DNA from: a virus
Direction: 5' to 3' (one strand)
DNA: 64,000 nucleotides
IMG/VR virus record: IMGVR_UViG_3300047089_000113
Span: 16,595-80,594 of that record
Positions 39,015 to 47,328 of this stretch are shown here, in pieces. The notes under the pieces are model-generated. The model was not told the origin of the DNA and ran no database searches. It saw only the letters and a list, made by a program, of their open reading frames with translations. A program made the translations under genes and the position numbers. How positions within the stretch are numbered: the stretch's first letter is position 1; each line of letters starts with the position of its first letter.

Positions 39015-39063
39015 GTGACCGGCGCATCCCGCGACCGGGGATGACGTTAAAGGAGAGAGTCAA

Positions 39064-40011
39064 ATGGGAGAGCGCCCGAGAGGCCCGCTGCCCGGCTGGC
39101 AGCCGCAGCCCGGCTTCCAGGCCGCGCTGCTGGCCGACATCATGGACCGGCTGAACCAGCACGACCGCGAGGGAACGCTGCCGCGCTCCCCGCGCGGGCT
39201 GTTCTACGACCTGCGCCCGTCCGGCTACGGCCGGGGCATCACCTACACCAAGTACCCGGCGATGCACCGGGTGGGCACCCAGCAGCGCAAGGTCAACCCG
39301 ATGGACGCCTCCGTATCTCACGTGCAGGAAGTCCTGGCCCTGGCCCGGCGAGCCGGGCTCGTGCGCGAGAGCTGGATAGAGGACACCCGCGCCCCGCTCC
39401 CGGCGGTGCCGTCCTACGACACCGAGACCGCCGAGCAGGTGGCCGGGCAGCTAGCCGATATGGTCCGCAACCCGGCCCTGGAGTACAGCCCGCAGGAGGA
39501 CCAGGAGACCTACCTGGAGGTGCTGGTGGAGGCCGCCGGGCTGATCAGCCGCCTGGAGCGGATCGCCGCGCCGTACGGCGTGCCGGTCTACTCCGGTGGC
39601 GGGTACGGCGGCATCAAGGGCAAGCGGGCGGCAGGTGGCCGCGCCGCGCGCCGCGAGGTGCCGACCGTGGTGCTCCAGGTCACCGACTACGACGACCACG
39701 GGCTGAGGATCGCCCGCGCGTCAACGGAGGACAGCACCGCCTGGGCCGAGCAGTACTACGACGCGGAGCCGGGCTGGCTGACGTTCGAGCGGATCGCGCT
39801 GACCGAGGACCAGGCCGCCAGCGCCGACCTGCTCGACCAGTTCGGCAAGGCCGAGGCGGACGGGCTGCCGGTGCCGGTCATGGACCAGATCCTGCGCGAT
39901 GCGATCGAGGGCTACCAGGACCCGGCCCTGCGCGAGCAGACCATCGCCCGCGCCGCCGGGGAGCGCGAGCGCGTCCCGGATCTGGTCCGGGAGCTGCTGG
40001 CCCAGGACTAG
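39064..40011 (+). CDS. Top6A/Spo11-like TOPRIM domain protein
   Basis: 315 aa. N-terminal PRSPRGLFYDLRPSG, HVQEVLALARRAGLV and ESWIEDTR, then a TOPRIM-like region: E156 in YLEVLVEAAGL, VVLQVTDYDDHGLRIA with the DxD D208/D210, and FERIALTEDQ. The pattern is shared with phage proteins related to the topoisomerase VI A subunit. DNA-cleaving or topology role possible. AAAGGAGAG before ATG 39064 and a clear GGAAT-N18-GTT promoter upstream. First gene of the rightward block. Confidence 0.6.
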   Translation: MGERPRGPLPGWQPQPGFQAALLADIMDRLNQHDREGTLPRSPRGLFYDLRPSGYGRGITYTKYPAMHRVGTQQRKVNPMDASVSHVQEVLALARRAGLVRESWIEDTRAPLPAVPSYDTETAEQVAGQLADMVRNPALEYSPQEDQETYLEVLVEAAGLISRLERIAAPYGVPVYSGGGYGGIKGKRAAGGRAARREVPTVVLQVTDYDDHGLRIARASTEDSTAWAEQYYDAEPGWLTFERIALTEDQAASADLLDQFGKAEADGLPVPVMDQILRDAIEGYQDPALREQTIARAAGERERVPDLVRELLAQD

Positions 40012-40024
40012 TGATAGCCTCCGG

Positions 40025-40076
40025 GGAATGCCTGGTGTACGCAGGGTGTTGACACCAACTGCGGCCACCAGGCCGC
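40025..40076 (+). promoter_or_regulatory. SigR-like promoter and hairpin before the ParB-like gene
   Basis: GGAAT 40025-40029, 18 nt, GTT 40048-40050 (TGTTGACACC variant). Hairpin GCGGCC-ACCA-GGCCGC at 40061-40076. Confidence 0.6.
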
Positions 40077-40158
40077 CAAGGTCACGATCAAGATCAAGAT
40101 GATCCTGGCCAGTCTCTATGCCCCGTCCTGGGGCTGACTAGCAAAGGAAGTACCACAA

Positions 40159-41079
40159 GTGGAAAACGAGGACTTCAAGGTCCCGTGCAAGGCCGCGTTC
40201 GAGTTCATCACGCCCGAGAAGGCGAAGCAGATGCTCGACACCGGCATCAACCGGCGCAACCGGAAGGTGACGGAGCCCGCCAAGAAGCGGCTCCAGGGCA
40301 TCATCGAGCGCGGCGAGTGGATGTTCGACTCCACCGACGCGATCGGCACGGCCAAGGACGGCTCTGTCGTCAACGGCCAGCACCGCCTCACCGCGATCTC
40401 CGAGGGCAGCAAGGGAGTCTGGGCACTGGTTGTCCGGGGCGTCCGGCCCGAGATCATCAAGGTGATCGACCAGCCGACGATGCGGACGATCCAGCAGGCG
40501 CTGGAAATCGACGGCCGGTTCCCCGAGCCGGGTCCGCTGGCATCTGCGCTGAAGGACACCCACAAGTACCTGATCCACGGGTTCAAGAAGACCCTGCCGA
40601 CCGAGTACAAGCCCACCATCCCGCAGCTCCTGGAGCTGCTGGCTGAGCACCCGCACCTGGTAGACAGCCTCGGCCTGGCCGGGAAGGTCTACCGCAACCC
40701 CTACAAGGCGCTCCCCAAGGGAGCCTGGACCGCCCTGCACTACGCCTTTAGCTGCGCCGACGCGGAGCTGGCTGACCAGTTCCTCACGGCCATCGCTACC
40801 GGCGAGGACATCAACGACGGCGATCCCGCCTACCTGCTCCGGGAGCGGTTCTTCATCACCGAGCCCAGCAAGGCCAACGACACGCGCAAGCGGACCCTGG
40901 AGGTTCACGAGGCCGTGTCCCTGGCCATCATGGCGTGGGAGGCAACCCGCGCTGGCGGGCTGACCGTCAAGGAGACCAAGGTGCTCCGCACCGGCTTCCC
41001 GCTGGCGGCTGCCCCGATGCCGGTCGTGACCGGCGTGCCGTGGCTGGCCCGCGACGACAACGGGAAGGCGGCTGCCTGA
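40159..41079 (+). CDS. ParB-like domain protein
   Basis: 306 aa from GTG 40159 behind AAGGAAG. ITPEKAKQMLDTGINRRNRK, then the ParB-type signature DGSVVNGQHRLTAISEG and VIDQPTMRTIQQALE. The C-terminal two thirds are helical. Such proteins are common in actinophages as ParB-like or Srx-like nucleic-acid enzymes; a partition role is not implied because no ParA is seen. Confidence 0.65.
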   Translation: MENEDFKVPCKAAFEFITPEKAKQMLDTGINRRNRKVTEPAKKRLQGIIERGEWMFDSTDAIGTAKDGSVVNGQHRLTAISEGSKGVWALVVRGVRPEIIKVIDQPTMRTIQQALEIDGRFPEPGPLASALKDTHKYLIHGFKKTLPTEYKPTIPQLLELLAEHPHLVDSLGLAGKVYRNPYKALPKGAWTALHYAFSCADAELADQFLTAIATGEDINDGDPAYLLRERFFITEPSKANDTRKRTLEVHEAVSLAIMAWEATRAGGLTVKETKVLRTGFPLAAAPMPVVTGVPWLARDDNGKAAA

Positions 41080-41080
41080 G

Positions 41081-41998
41081 ATGAACACCCGCCACCTCGC
41101 GGTGGTGGACTCGGCGGGCCGGGGCGATTCAGCCCCGGCCCTGCCGGGCTCTGGCCGCGAATATGACAGGATCGTGGCCGCCGCGCTCGATGAAGACGAG
41201 AAGAAGGGCAGCTACTTCAAGTTCCGCACAGCCGAAGCCCTGGCGCTGGATATCCCGGAAATAGGCGGCGGCAACCGGCGGCCTGAGAAGGACATCCCCG
41301 CGAGGCTTGCCGAAGCTCGCCAGGCCATCATCGACGCTGGCGGGAAAGCACGGTCAGCGGGGACACTAAAGGACTACCGCCTGGCCGCTCTGTGGGTCAT
41401 AGATAGGGATCTCCCTACTTATGCTTTCCGGTGGGTAACCGGGGCGGCGATCAACACGCACGCCGAGGCTCGCAAGTATGGCATGTCCTATGAGGACTTT
41501 GCCACCTTGCCCCCGGAAGACCGGAAGGTGGACAGGATACGCGAGATGCACGGTGCCGCGACAACTCACGGCAGCCCGAGCGGCAGGAAGCCCGCCAAGG
41601 TGGCTAAGGCCGAGGTCAGCGCTCGCAAAGAGAAGCGCAAGGCTGAGCTAGCTGAAAGCGCGAAGTCCAGGGACGCCATCCGCGAGAACGCCTACAACAC
41701 GATGCGCAACGCCCCGCCCGGAGCGCAGAATAACCCGATGTTCTGGCGCGCGTCCAAGGTGGAAGCGCTGATCAACGAGCTGCGCTCGATCGAGCCCGAG
41801 GTTGCGGCCAGTAATCTCGTCCCGCCCGCGTTCCGCTTCTTCACCGCCGAGAACCGCGACTGGTGGGACCGGTTTGTCACGGCCTGCGAGAAGCGGCTGG
41901 CGGATGAGATGCCAGGTGAGAAGCCGCTGAAGCGGCACCCGGCACGGGCTCCGTGGGCCGAGTCGGGCCTGGACACCGGGCGGGAGTCACCGTCATGA
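41081..41998 (+). CDS. hypothetical DNA-metabolism protein
   Basis: 305 aa. N-terminal half includes RIVAAALDEDEKKGSYFKFR and TLKDYRLAALWVIDRDLPTY; a Lys/Ala/Glu-rich helical linker around 165-200; C-terminal segment with FRFFTAENRDWWDRFV. The ATG lies 1 nt after the ParB-like stop. Looks DNA-binding by charge, but no family recognised. Confidence 0.5.
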   Translation: MNTRHLAVVDSAGRGDSAPALPGSGREYDRIVAAALDEDEKKGSYFKFRTAEALALDIPEIGGGNRRPEKDIPARLAEARQAIIDAGGKARSAGTLKDYRLAALWVIDRDLPTYAFRWVTGAAINTHAEARKYGMSYEDFATLPPEDRKVDRIREMHGAATTHGSPSGRKPAKVAKAEVSARKEKRKAELAESAKSRDAIRENAYNTMRNAPPGAQNNPMFWRASKVEALINELRSIEPEVAASNLVPPAFRFFTAENRDWWDRFVTACEKRLADEMPGEKPLKRHPARAPWAESGLDTGRESPS

Positions 41999-42267
41999 AC
42001 AGCGAGCTGGTCAAGCGGCTGCTGGACATCGGGGACACCATGATGGAGCCCGAGCAGCAGCGTGTCCTGCACGGCAGCATGATCATGGAGATGCTGGCCG
42101 AGGCGCAGCAGGCCCGCGATGACTACCTGGCCGACATCCAGATGCTGCGCGAGCGCGGCCACGATTTCGAGCCCGACCAGAAGCTGCTGACCGCCCTGTC
42201 CGATGTGATCACCGCACTTGCCGAGCACGCGACGGCCCTGTTCGAGGGCGGCGAGGACGGTGAGTAA
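41995..42267 (+). CDS. small helical protein
   Basis: 90 aa from ATG 41995 (ATGA overlap). MNSELVKRLLDIGDTMMEPE then EMLAEAQQARDDYLADIQML. All-helical, acidic. Unknown function. Confidence 0.5.
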   Translation: MNSELVKRLLDIGDTMMEPEQQRVLHGSMIMEMLAEAQQARDDYLADIQMLRERGHDFEPDQKLLTALSDVITALAEHATALFEGGEDGE

Positions 42268-42472
42268 GCGCCGGTTCCAGAACAAGGCGGCGAAGGAGCT
42301 GGCTGACCAGATCCGGGCGGCCGACCCGTCTGCGGTGATCGAGTTCAACCGGCTCGGACATCTCAAGGTCACCGGCCCGGCCGGGACCGCCGTGATCCCC
42401 GGCAAGCCGAAGTTCCCGGCCAAGTCGCGGGTGCGGCTGGCCCGTTACGCTGGCATCTACCTGGCCGCCTGA
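42260..42472 (+). CDS. HicA-like small protein (tentative)
   Basis: 70 aa from GTG 42260, overlapping the previous stop. KAAKELADQIRAADPSAVIE then RLGHLKVTGPAGTAVIPGKP has the helix-strand-strand run and an His in GHLKV seen in HicA-type small RNases; no HicB partner is adjacent. Tentative. A hairpin-rich gap with terminator-like repeats follows (42480-42541). Confidence 0.45.
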   Translation: MSKRRFQNKAAKELADQIRAADPSAVIEFNRLGHLKVTGPAGTAVIPGKPKFPAKSRVRLARYAGIYLAA

Positions 42473-42479
42473 GCACCGA

Positions 42480-42541
42480 GCGCCCGTCACTTTCAGGTCC
42501 CCCAGTGGCGGGCGTTCGGCATTCCCGCAGGCCAGCGGGAA
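42480..42541 (+). terminator. two hairpins in the gap before 42598
   Basis: CGCCCGTCACT pairs with AGTGGCGGGCG (one mismatch) and TTCCCGC-AGGCCA-GCGGGAA forms a second stem at 42522-42541. Likely termination of the upstream transcript; the second stem overlaps the -35-like GGAAG of the next promoter. Confidence 0.5.
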
Positions 42542-42570
42542 GACCGGCGTCAGTTACCCTGTTTACAGGA
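42538..42570 (+). promoter_or_regulatory. SigR-like promoter (GGAAG variant)
   Basis: GGAAG 42538-42542, 18 nt, GTT 42561-42563 inside the palindrome CCTGTTTACAGG. Gene start at 42598. Confidence 0.5.
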
Positions 42571-42597
42571 AGATGACGATGAGGAATAGGTGCTGAG

Positions 42598-43101
42598 ATG
42601 GCTGTTACCGTTGCCGGTCGCGTGATCGAGGGCCACCTGGCGTGCCCGCCGGTCAGCACCGAGCTGGACGAGGAAACCGGGCGCAAGCGCGAGCGCTTCG
42701 TGACCATGGAGCTGTACGCCCTGGATGACGGCGGCTGGCTGGCGCACCGTACCGGCTGGTCGGTGATCTACCACCGCCGCGATACCTTCTGCACCACGCG
42801 CGGGGGCCGCAAGAGCGGGGACCTGGCCAGCGTCGATGACCTGCCCGACGACGCGATGCCGTGCCCGCAGTGCCAGCCCCCCGCTCCCCGCAGGCTGCCC
42901 GATGGGCCGGGCGTGGTCCGGTTCGAGTTCCCCCGGCATAGCTGGGACCAGTGCCCGACGCCTGAGCTGATCAAGATGCGGCTGACCACGGTGCGGTCCC
43001 GCGACGGCGGGATCAGCGAGTTCATGAGCGAGCCGGTGGCCGAGCTGCTGCGCAACGCCGCCGCGATCTACCCTGAGTTTGCGCCGCTGCTCGCGGCGTG
43101 A
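42598..43101 (+). CDS. hypothetical protein
   Basis: 167 aa, GAGGAATAGG upstream. Beta-rich N-terminus (AVTVAGRVIEGHLACPPV, LYALDDGGWLAHRTGWSVIY) with a Cys cluster later (DTFCTT, PCPQCQ). No family. A GGAAG-N18-GTT element sits upstream at 42538-42563. Confidence 0.5.
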   Translation: MAVTVAGRVIEGHLACPPVSTELDEETGRKRERFVTMELYALDDGGWLAHRTGWSVIYHRRDTFCTTRGGRKSGDLASVDDLPDDAMPCPQCQPPAPRRLPDGPGVVRFEFPRHSWDQCPTPELIKMRLTTVRSRDGGISEFMSEPVAELLRNAAAIYPEFAPLLAA

Positions 43102-43103
43102 CG

Positions 43104-43151
43104 TAGGGTGTAAACACCTGGCTCGCGCTCTCCCCCCCAGGCGCGGGCCAG
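43104..43151 (+). promoter_or_regulatory. TAGGGTGTAAACACC element and 12-bp hairpin
   Basis: TAGGGT 43104-43109 runs into TGTAAACACC 43109-43118; 43117-43128 pairs with 43140-43151 (12 bp including one G-U) around a C-rich loop. Leader of the YiiX-like gene. Confidence 0.55.
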
Positions 43152-43180
43152 GTCTGATAACGATGAGGAAGGCCGCAGCC

Positions 43181-43759
43181 GTGAACACCGATATCGACAA
43201 GCTGGAGCCCGGCACGTTCGGCGTCAGCCACGGCGGCGGCACCGCCGGGGAGCTGATCCGGCACGCTACCGGCTCCTGGGCCGGGCACGCCTTCCTGTAC
43301 CTGGGCGGCGGGCTGATCGTGCAGGGCCAGCCCCCGCAGGCGGCCACCGCGCCCGCAGCCAGCCACGGTGACGCCATCTGGGCCTGGCGGATGTGGGACT
43401 ACCTGCGCGAGAACGGCTGGACCGCCGACCAGGCCGCCGCCGCCCAGGCCAAGGTGGTCGAGCGCGGCAGGCAGCTCATCGGGTGCAGCTACGATTTCGA
43501 GGCGTACGGCGCGTTCACCCTGATGGTGCTGAAGCTGCGCACCGCCGGGCAGCTCTCCCCGCTGTTCCGCCGGGACGCCTGGCGGGTGTGCTCGGCGCTG
43601 GTGGCCGATGCCGTGGAGTACGGCGGGGTGCCGCTGCACTTTGAGTCCGGCGACGGGCCGGGCCTGGCGCAGCAGGAAGACCTGAAGGTGATCATGCCGC
43701 CCAACCTGGTGGCCCCCGGCATGCTGCTGGGCCTGTCCCAGCGGCTCGGCTGGTCCTGA
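43181..43759 (+). CDS. YiiX-like (permuted NlpC/P60) cysteine peptidase
   Basis: 192 aa from GTG 43181 (GGAAGG 8 nt upstream; ATG 43163 is an alternative). EPGTFGVSHGGGTAGELIRH, then SWAGHAFLYLGGGLIVQGQP with the candidate His, and WRVCSALVADAVEYGGVP with the candidate Cys match the circularly permuted papain-like layout of YiiX/NlpC-type proteins. No signal peptide, so the substrate may be intracellular or lipid-linked. Preceded by promoter and a 12-bp hairpin. Confidence 0.65.
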   Translation: MNTDIDKLEPGTFGVSHGGGTAGELIRHATGSWAGHAFLYLGGGLIVQGQPPQAATAPAASHGDAIWAWRMWDYLRENGWTADQAAAAQAKVVERGRQLIGCSYDFEAYGAFTLMVLKLRTAGQLSPLFRRDAWRVCSALVADAVEYGGVPLHFESGDGPGLAQQEDLKVIMPPNLVAPGMLLGLSQRLGWS

Positions 43760-43902
43760 TGGCCGACGATGATCCTCGGGCGCACTACGCCGTCAGGGTG
43801 ACCGATCTCCCGCCCACCGAGATCGTCTGCAAGTGCGGCGAGACGTTCACCGGAGACGACACGATCGGCCAGGTCAAGGCCCACATGGACGCGCTCAACT
43901 GA
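43759..43902 (+). CDS. 47-aa zinc-finger-like protein
   Basis: ATG overlaps the previous stop (TGATG), and its own stop overlaps the polymerase start (TGATG). RAHYAVRVTDLPPTEIVCKC then GETFTGDDTIGQVKAHMDAL; one CxC pair and a later His. The double coupling ties its translation to the DNA polymerase. Confidence 0.6.
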   Translation: MADDDPRAHYAVRVTDLPPTEIVCKCGETFTGDDTIGQVKAHMDALN

Positions 43903-45659
43903 TGCCCGGAGCCCTGGACTCGGTGCGGCTTCACCTCGTTTCCAGCCTGGACGAGCTGGAAGCCTGCCGCCGCTGGGCTGGCGAGCGCCGCGACGTGCCG
44001 CTGTTCGCGGACACCGAGTCCGCCGGGCTCAATCCCCATCATGACCGGATGCGGATGGTGCAACTGGGGGACCTGAACCACGGCTGGGCGTTCCCGCGCG
44101 GCTGGTGGGGAGGCGCGATCGAGCTGCTGACCCGGTACGCCGGGGCCATCGGCTTCCACAACTCCCCGTACGACTGGCGGGTGCTGGCCGTCCACGAGCA
44201 GGTTGAGCCGCAGTGGCACAAGACCGAGGACACGCTGCTGCTCGGGCACATCGCGGACTCACTGCGGCTGGCCGGGCTGAAGCCGAGGGCCACCCAGGAA
44301 GTGGACCCTCGGGCGCTGCGCGGCGAGCAGGTACTGAGCGAGGGCATGAAGGCCCGGCACTGGACCTGGGATGACGTGCCGGATACCTGGGCTCCCTACT
44401 GGATGTACGCCGCCCTGGACCCGGTGCTGGCCGCGCACCTGTGGGCCGCGCCGTCCTTCACCCGCGCCCGGACCATCTACCGCGAGGCGTACGACCTGGA
44501 GCGCGCGACCGCGCGGATCTGCGCCCGGATGATGCTCACCGGGATGAGGCTCGACGTCCCCTACATCACCGAGCGGATCTCCGAGATCCAGGACTACACG
44601 CACCGCGCCGGGAGCTGGCTGAGCGGCACGTTCGGGATCAATAATCCGGGGTCAACGAAGCAGGTCACGGCGGCGATGGCCGAGTGGGGCATCCCGGTCT
44701 CGGTGTACACCGAGAAGGGCAACCCGAGCCTGAACAAAGAGGCGCTGGGCTATTACGCGCTGGCGTACCCGCAGCACAAGGAGCTGTTCGACGCCGTTCG
44801 CTGGTGCCGCAAGGGCAACTCGATGGTGAACAACTACCTGGGCAAGTTCCTGACCTTGCGCAATGACGACATCCTGCACTACAACATCCACTCCTGCCGC
44901 GCCCGCACGACGCGGATGAGCATTACCGACCCGGCCATGCAGACCTTTGACCGCGACGTCCCGGCTATCCGGGGCGGCTTCCAGCCGCGTGAGGGCTACG
45001 CGCTGATCACCATTGACGCCGATCAGATAGAGGCACGGCTTACTGCTCATTACGCCAATGACCCGCGCATGATCGCGGACTTCCGCTATGCCGATGAGCA
45101 CAAGCTGAAGTTCTTCATCGAGATGGCCAGCCGCATTTACGCCGAGCGGATATCCAAGCGCGACCCCCGGTACACCTGGACCAAGAACGCCACCTACGGC
45201 CAGATTTACGGTGCCGGGCTGGCGAAGGCGGCGGTAACCGCCGGGGTGCCGGTGGAGGTCATGAGGCCCGCTTACGAGGGCCTGAGCCAGATGTACCCGA
45301 ACGTCGCCCGGTACATGAACTACCTGATCCGCACCGGCAAGAGCGGTCGGCCGAAAGTGCAGACCATCGACGGCCGGTGGCTGTACACCAACCGGGGGCA
45401 TGAGTACGCGCTGCTCAACACGCAGATCCAGGCCAACGCCGCGATCGTGCTGAAGCGCGGCATCATCAACCTGGACGCGGGCGGCCTGGGCGAGTTCCTG
45501 CGGCTGCCGGTGCACGACGAGCTGTTGCTTGAGGCCCCGGTCGCCATGGCGGCCGACGTGCTGCGCGAGGCCGAGCGCATCCTGACCGACCGCGAGAGCT
45601 TCAGAGTTCCAATTACTTGGAGCGGCAGCATCCTCACCGAGAGATGGGTGAAAACCTGA
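43902..45659 (+). CDS. family A DNA polymerase with 3'-5' exonuclease
   Basis: 585 aa. Exonuclease: D37-T-E39 in FADTESAG, N87 and D91 in FHNSPYDW, Y169/D173 in YAALDP. Polymerase: motif A LITIDADQIEARL with D372, motif B TWTKNATYGQIYG with K428, Y432 and Y436, motif C LPVHDELLLE with D539. All catalytic positions are present. At the Pol I F762 position it has Tyr, as in T7 polymerase. The start is TGATG-coupled to the 47-aa zinc protein. Confidence 0.9.
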   Translation: MPGALDSVRLHLVSSLDELEACRRWAGERRDVPLFADTESAGLNPHHDRMRMVQLGDLNHGWAFPRGWWGGAIELLTRYAGAIGFHNSPYDWRVLAVHEQVEPQWHKTEDTLLLGHIADSLRLAGLKPRATQEVDPRALRGEQVLSEGMKARHWTWDDVPDTWAPYWMYAALDPVLAAHLWAAPSFTRARTIYREAYDLERATARICARMMLTGMRLDVPYITERISEIQDYTHRAGSWLSGTFGINNPGSTKQVTAAMAEWGIPVSVYTEKGNPSLNKEALGYYALAYPQHKELFDAVRWCRKGNSMVNNYLGKFLTLRNDDILHYNIHSCRARTTRMSITDPAMQTFDRDVPAIRGGFQPREGYALITIDADQIEARLTAHYANDPRMIADFRYADEHKLKFFIEMASRIYAERISKRDPRYTWTKNATYGQIYGAGLAKAAVTAGVPVEVMRPAYEGLSQMYPNVARYMNYLIRTGKSGRPKVQTIDGRWLYTNRGHEYALLNTQIQANAAIVLKRGIINLDAGGLGEFLRLPVHDELLLEAPVAMAADVLREAERILTDRESFRVPITWSGSILTERWVKT

Positions 45660-45904
45660 TGACTGACTACTACACCAAGCGCCCCGTCAAGGGAACCGGC
45701 ACTGGCGGCCAGGCAACCGTGACGCAGCCGAAGGTCCAGGAAGTTCTCAGGTGGATCAGGGCGCTACCGATGGGGGCAGGGCCGAGACGCGCCGACTACC
45801 CGTCTTCGCATCATGTGGCGGATCTTGCCCGCCAGGTTGCCGTGGCGGACGGGCTCATGGTGCATACGGGGGGCCGCTACGTCCGCACCAGCAAGCTGGC
45901 CTAG
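45659..45904 (+). CDS. hypothetical protein
   Basis: 81 aa from ATG 45659 (TGATG). KRPVKGTGTGGQATVTQPKV then VQEVLRWIRALPMGAG and a C-terminal winged-like segment (VAVADGLMVHTGGRYVRTSK). May bind DNA; not recognised. Confidence 0.5.
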   Translation: MTDYYTKRPVKGTGTGGQATVTQPKVQEVLRWIRALPMGAGPRRADYPSSHHVADLARQVAVADGLMVHTGGRYVRTSKLA

Positions 45905-46216
45905 ATGATCGGCTACCTGCACATCGGCAAGGTCCGCACCGAGATCGAGAGCATCACCTTCAACGAGGACTGCATGGTGGTGCGGGCCACGCTCGGGCCG
46001 GAAGTCGCGGCCGAGCTGAGAGGCCACGTGAAGATCGAGGGCCTGGACGGCACGGTCTGCTGGCGCGGCACCAAATGGCACGACTACGGCGTCAAGACAG
46101 CCGGGGGCGCGTTCGGGCCGAGCACCTGGACGATCGTGCTCAACGCCGACCTGTTCGACCGGACCAGCGCCACGATCACGGCCAGGTACGAGAACGGGCC
46201 GCTGGAGATCCCGTGA
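45905..46216 (+). CDS. hypothetical protein
   Basis: 103 aa starting right after the previous stop. Beta-rich: GYLHIGKVRTEIESITFNED, then TWTIVLNADLFDRTSATITA. Resembles small beta-sandwich proteins with no active site. Ends 3 nt from the convergent minus-strand gene. Confidence 0.5.
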   Translation: MIGYLHIGKVRTEIESITFNEDCMVVRATLGPEVAAELRGHVKIEGLDGTVCWRGTKWHDYGVKTAGGAFGPSTWTIVLNADLFDRTSATITARYENGPLEIP

Positions 46217-46218
46217 CG

Positions 46219-46593
46219 TCAGACGGCGGGCGGGGCGTCGGGAGGCGCGGCTGGCGGGGTCACCAGCCCGCTGACGCCCTGCGTAGCCGTGTCGAGCGAT
46301 GTCTGCACGCTCTGGGCTCGGGCCGCGAGCGCGTCGAGCTGGGTGGTGTCCACGGGGGTACCGGCGGCTACCTGGGTAGCGAGGGCCTGGGTATCGGTGA
46401 CGAGCTGGGCTGCGTCCGCCGCGACTGCATCCATCATCGAGCTGATGGCTGCGACGTCGGCCTGGATCTGCTGTTCTGACATGAGGATCTGGTTTACCTT
46501 CCCGTGCATACGGTCAACGGAGGTCTGGAGGTTGGACAGTGCCGTGGTCACCTGGACGTACCAGGCTTGCGACGGGGCACGAGACGGGAACAC
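46219..46593 (-). CDS. coiled-coil protein in a minus-strand island
   Basis: 124 aa from GTG 46593. Long helix: VTTALSNLQTSVDRMHGKVN, then AAISSMMDAVAADAAQLVTD and LAARAQSVQTSLDTATQGV; Pro/Ala-rich tail. Looks like a structural coiled coil. It runs against the surrounding rightward genes together with the next small gene. Confidence 0.55.
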   Translation of the reverse strand: MFPSRAPSQAWYVQVTTALSNLQTSVDRMHGKVNQILMSEQQIQADVAAISSMMDAVAADAAQLVTDTQALATQVAAGTPVDTTQLDALAARAQSVQTSLDTATQGVSGLVTPPAAPPDAPPAV

Positions 46594-46606
46594 GGCGGCG
46601 AGCCGC

Positions 46607-46786
46607 CTACGCAGGCGGTGCTGGCGGGACACTCTCGGCAGCCGGTGCAGTCTCGGCAACCTCATCGGCGCTGGCGCTGGCCTCGGCCACGACAGGCGTC
46701 TCCTGCGCGGCAGTGGCTTCCTCATCCCTGGCGCGCTGCTCCGCGATCTCGGCAGCTACGGCCTCGCGGTCTTGCGGCATGGTCAT
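46607..46786 (-). CDS. acidic Ala/Glu-rich protein in a minus-strand island
   Basis: 59 aa from ATG 46786 with GGGAGG 5 nt upstream. QDREAVAAEIAEQRARDEEA then Ala/Pro/Val-rich. Composition recalls the partial protein at 1-192 (acidic, Pro/Ala). Divergent from the resolvase-like gene at 46838. Confidence 0.55.
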   Translation of the reverse strand: MTMPQDREAVAAEIAEQRARDEEATAAQETPVVAEASASADEVAETAPAAESVPPAPPA

Positions 46787-46837
46787 GATGACCTCCCTTC
46801 GCCCTGAGCATTGCACCTACCCCTGAAGGAGGCAAAT

Positions 46838-47284
46838 ATGCCAGCCCCGCCGCCGGTCACGCTCTGGATAGACCCCGGTGGTCAGACCGGCTTCGCCTGC
46901 CTGGAGTTCAGCACGTTCTGGGCCGAGGAACACCCGTGGGACCGTGCCTGCGACAAGCTCACCGGCATGGCCAGCTACTACCGCACCGCGCTCTACATCG
47001 GCTGGGAGACGTTCACCATCCTGCCGAGCACGCACAAGCTGAGCCCGCAGCCCGAGGCGTACGAGTTCCCCGGCGTGATCAAGTACGTCGCCCGGACGTG
47101 GGGGTGCCGCCTGCTGCCGCCAGCCCGGCCGTCTGAGCGGAATGTGGCCACGCCCGAGATGCTGAAGCGGGTCGGCTGGTGGGTGCCCGGCAAGGATGAC
47201 GCCCAGTCCGCCAGCCAGCATCTGCTGGCCTTCTGCCTCCGCGAGAATTGCGTGCCGCACGCCATTGCGCCGATGATACGGTAG
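46838..47284 (+). CDS. RNase H-fold protein, RuvC-like resolvase candidate
   Basis: 148 aa from ATG 46838 with AAGGAGG upstream. VTLWIDPGGQTGFACLEF gives the first Asp of an RNase H-fold (IDPG). TFTILPSTHKLSPQPEAYEF supplies the middle acidic, and DDAQSASQHLLAFCL the final Asp pair. This matches phage RuvC-type Holliday junction resolvases. Consistent with the recombination genes downstream. Confidence 0.65.
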   Translation: MPAPPPVTLWIDPGGQTGFACLEFSTFWAEEHPWDRACDKLTGMASYYRTALYIGWETFTILPSTHKLSPQPEAYEFPGVIKYVARTWGCRLLPPARPSERNVATPEMLKRVGWWVPGKDDAQSASQHLLAFCLRENCVPHAIAPMIR

Positions 47285-47296
47285 GCTGTTTACACC
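47282..47296 (+). promoter_or_regulatory. TAGGCTGTTTACACC promoter-like element
   Basis: TAGGCT, a typical actinobacterial -10, overlaps TGTTTACACC by one base, 33 nt before ATG 47329. Confidence 0.55.
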
Positions 47297-47328
47297 GTCC
47301 GACCAACGATCACGATAAGGGACAGAAG

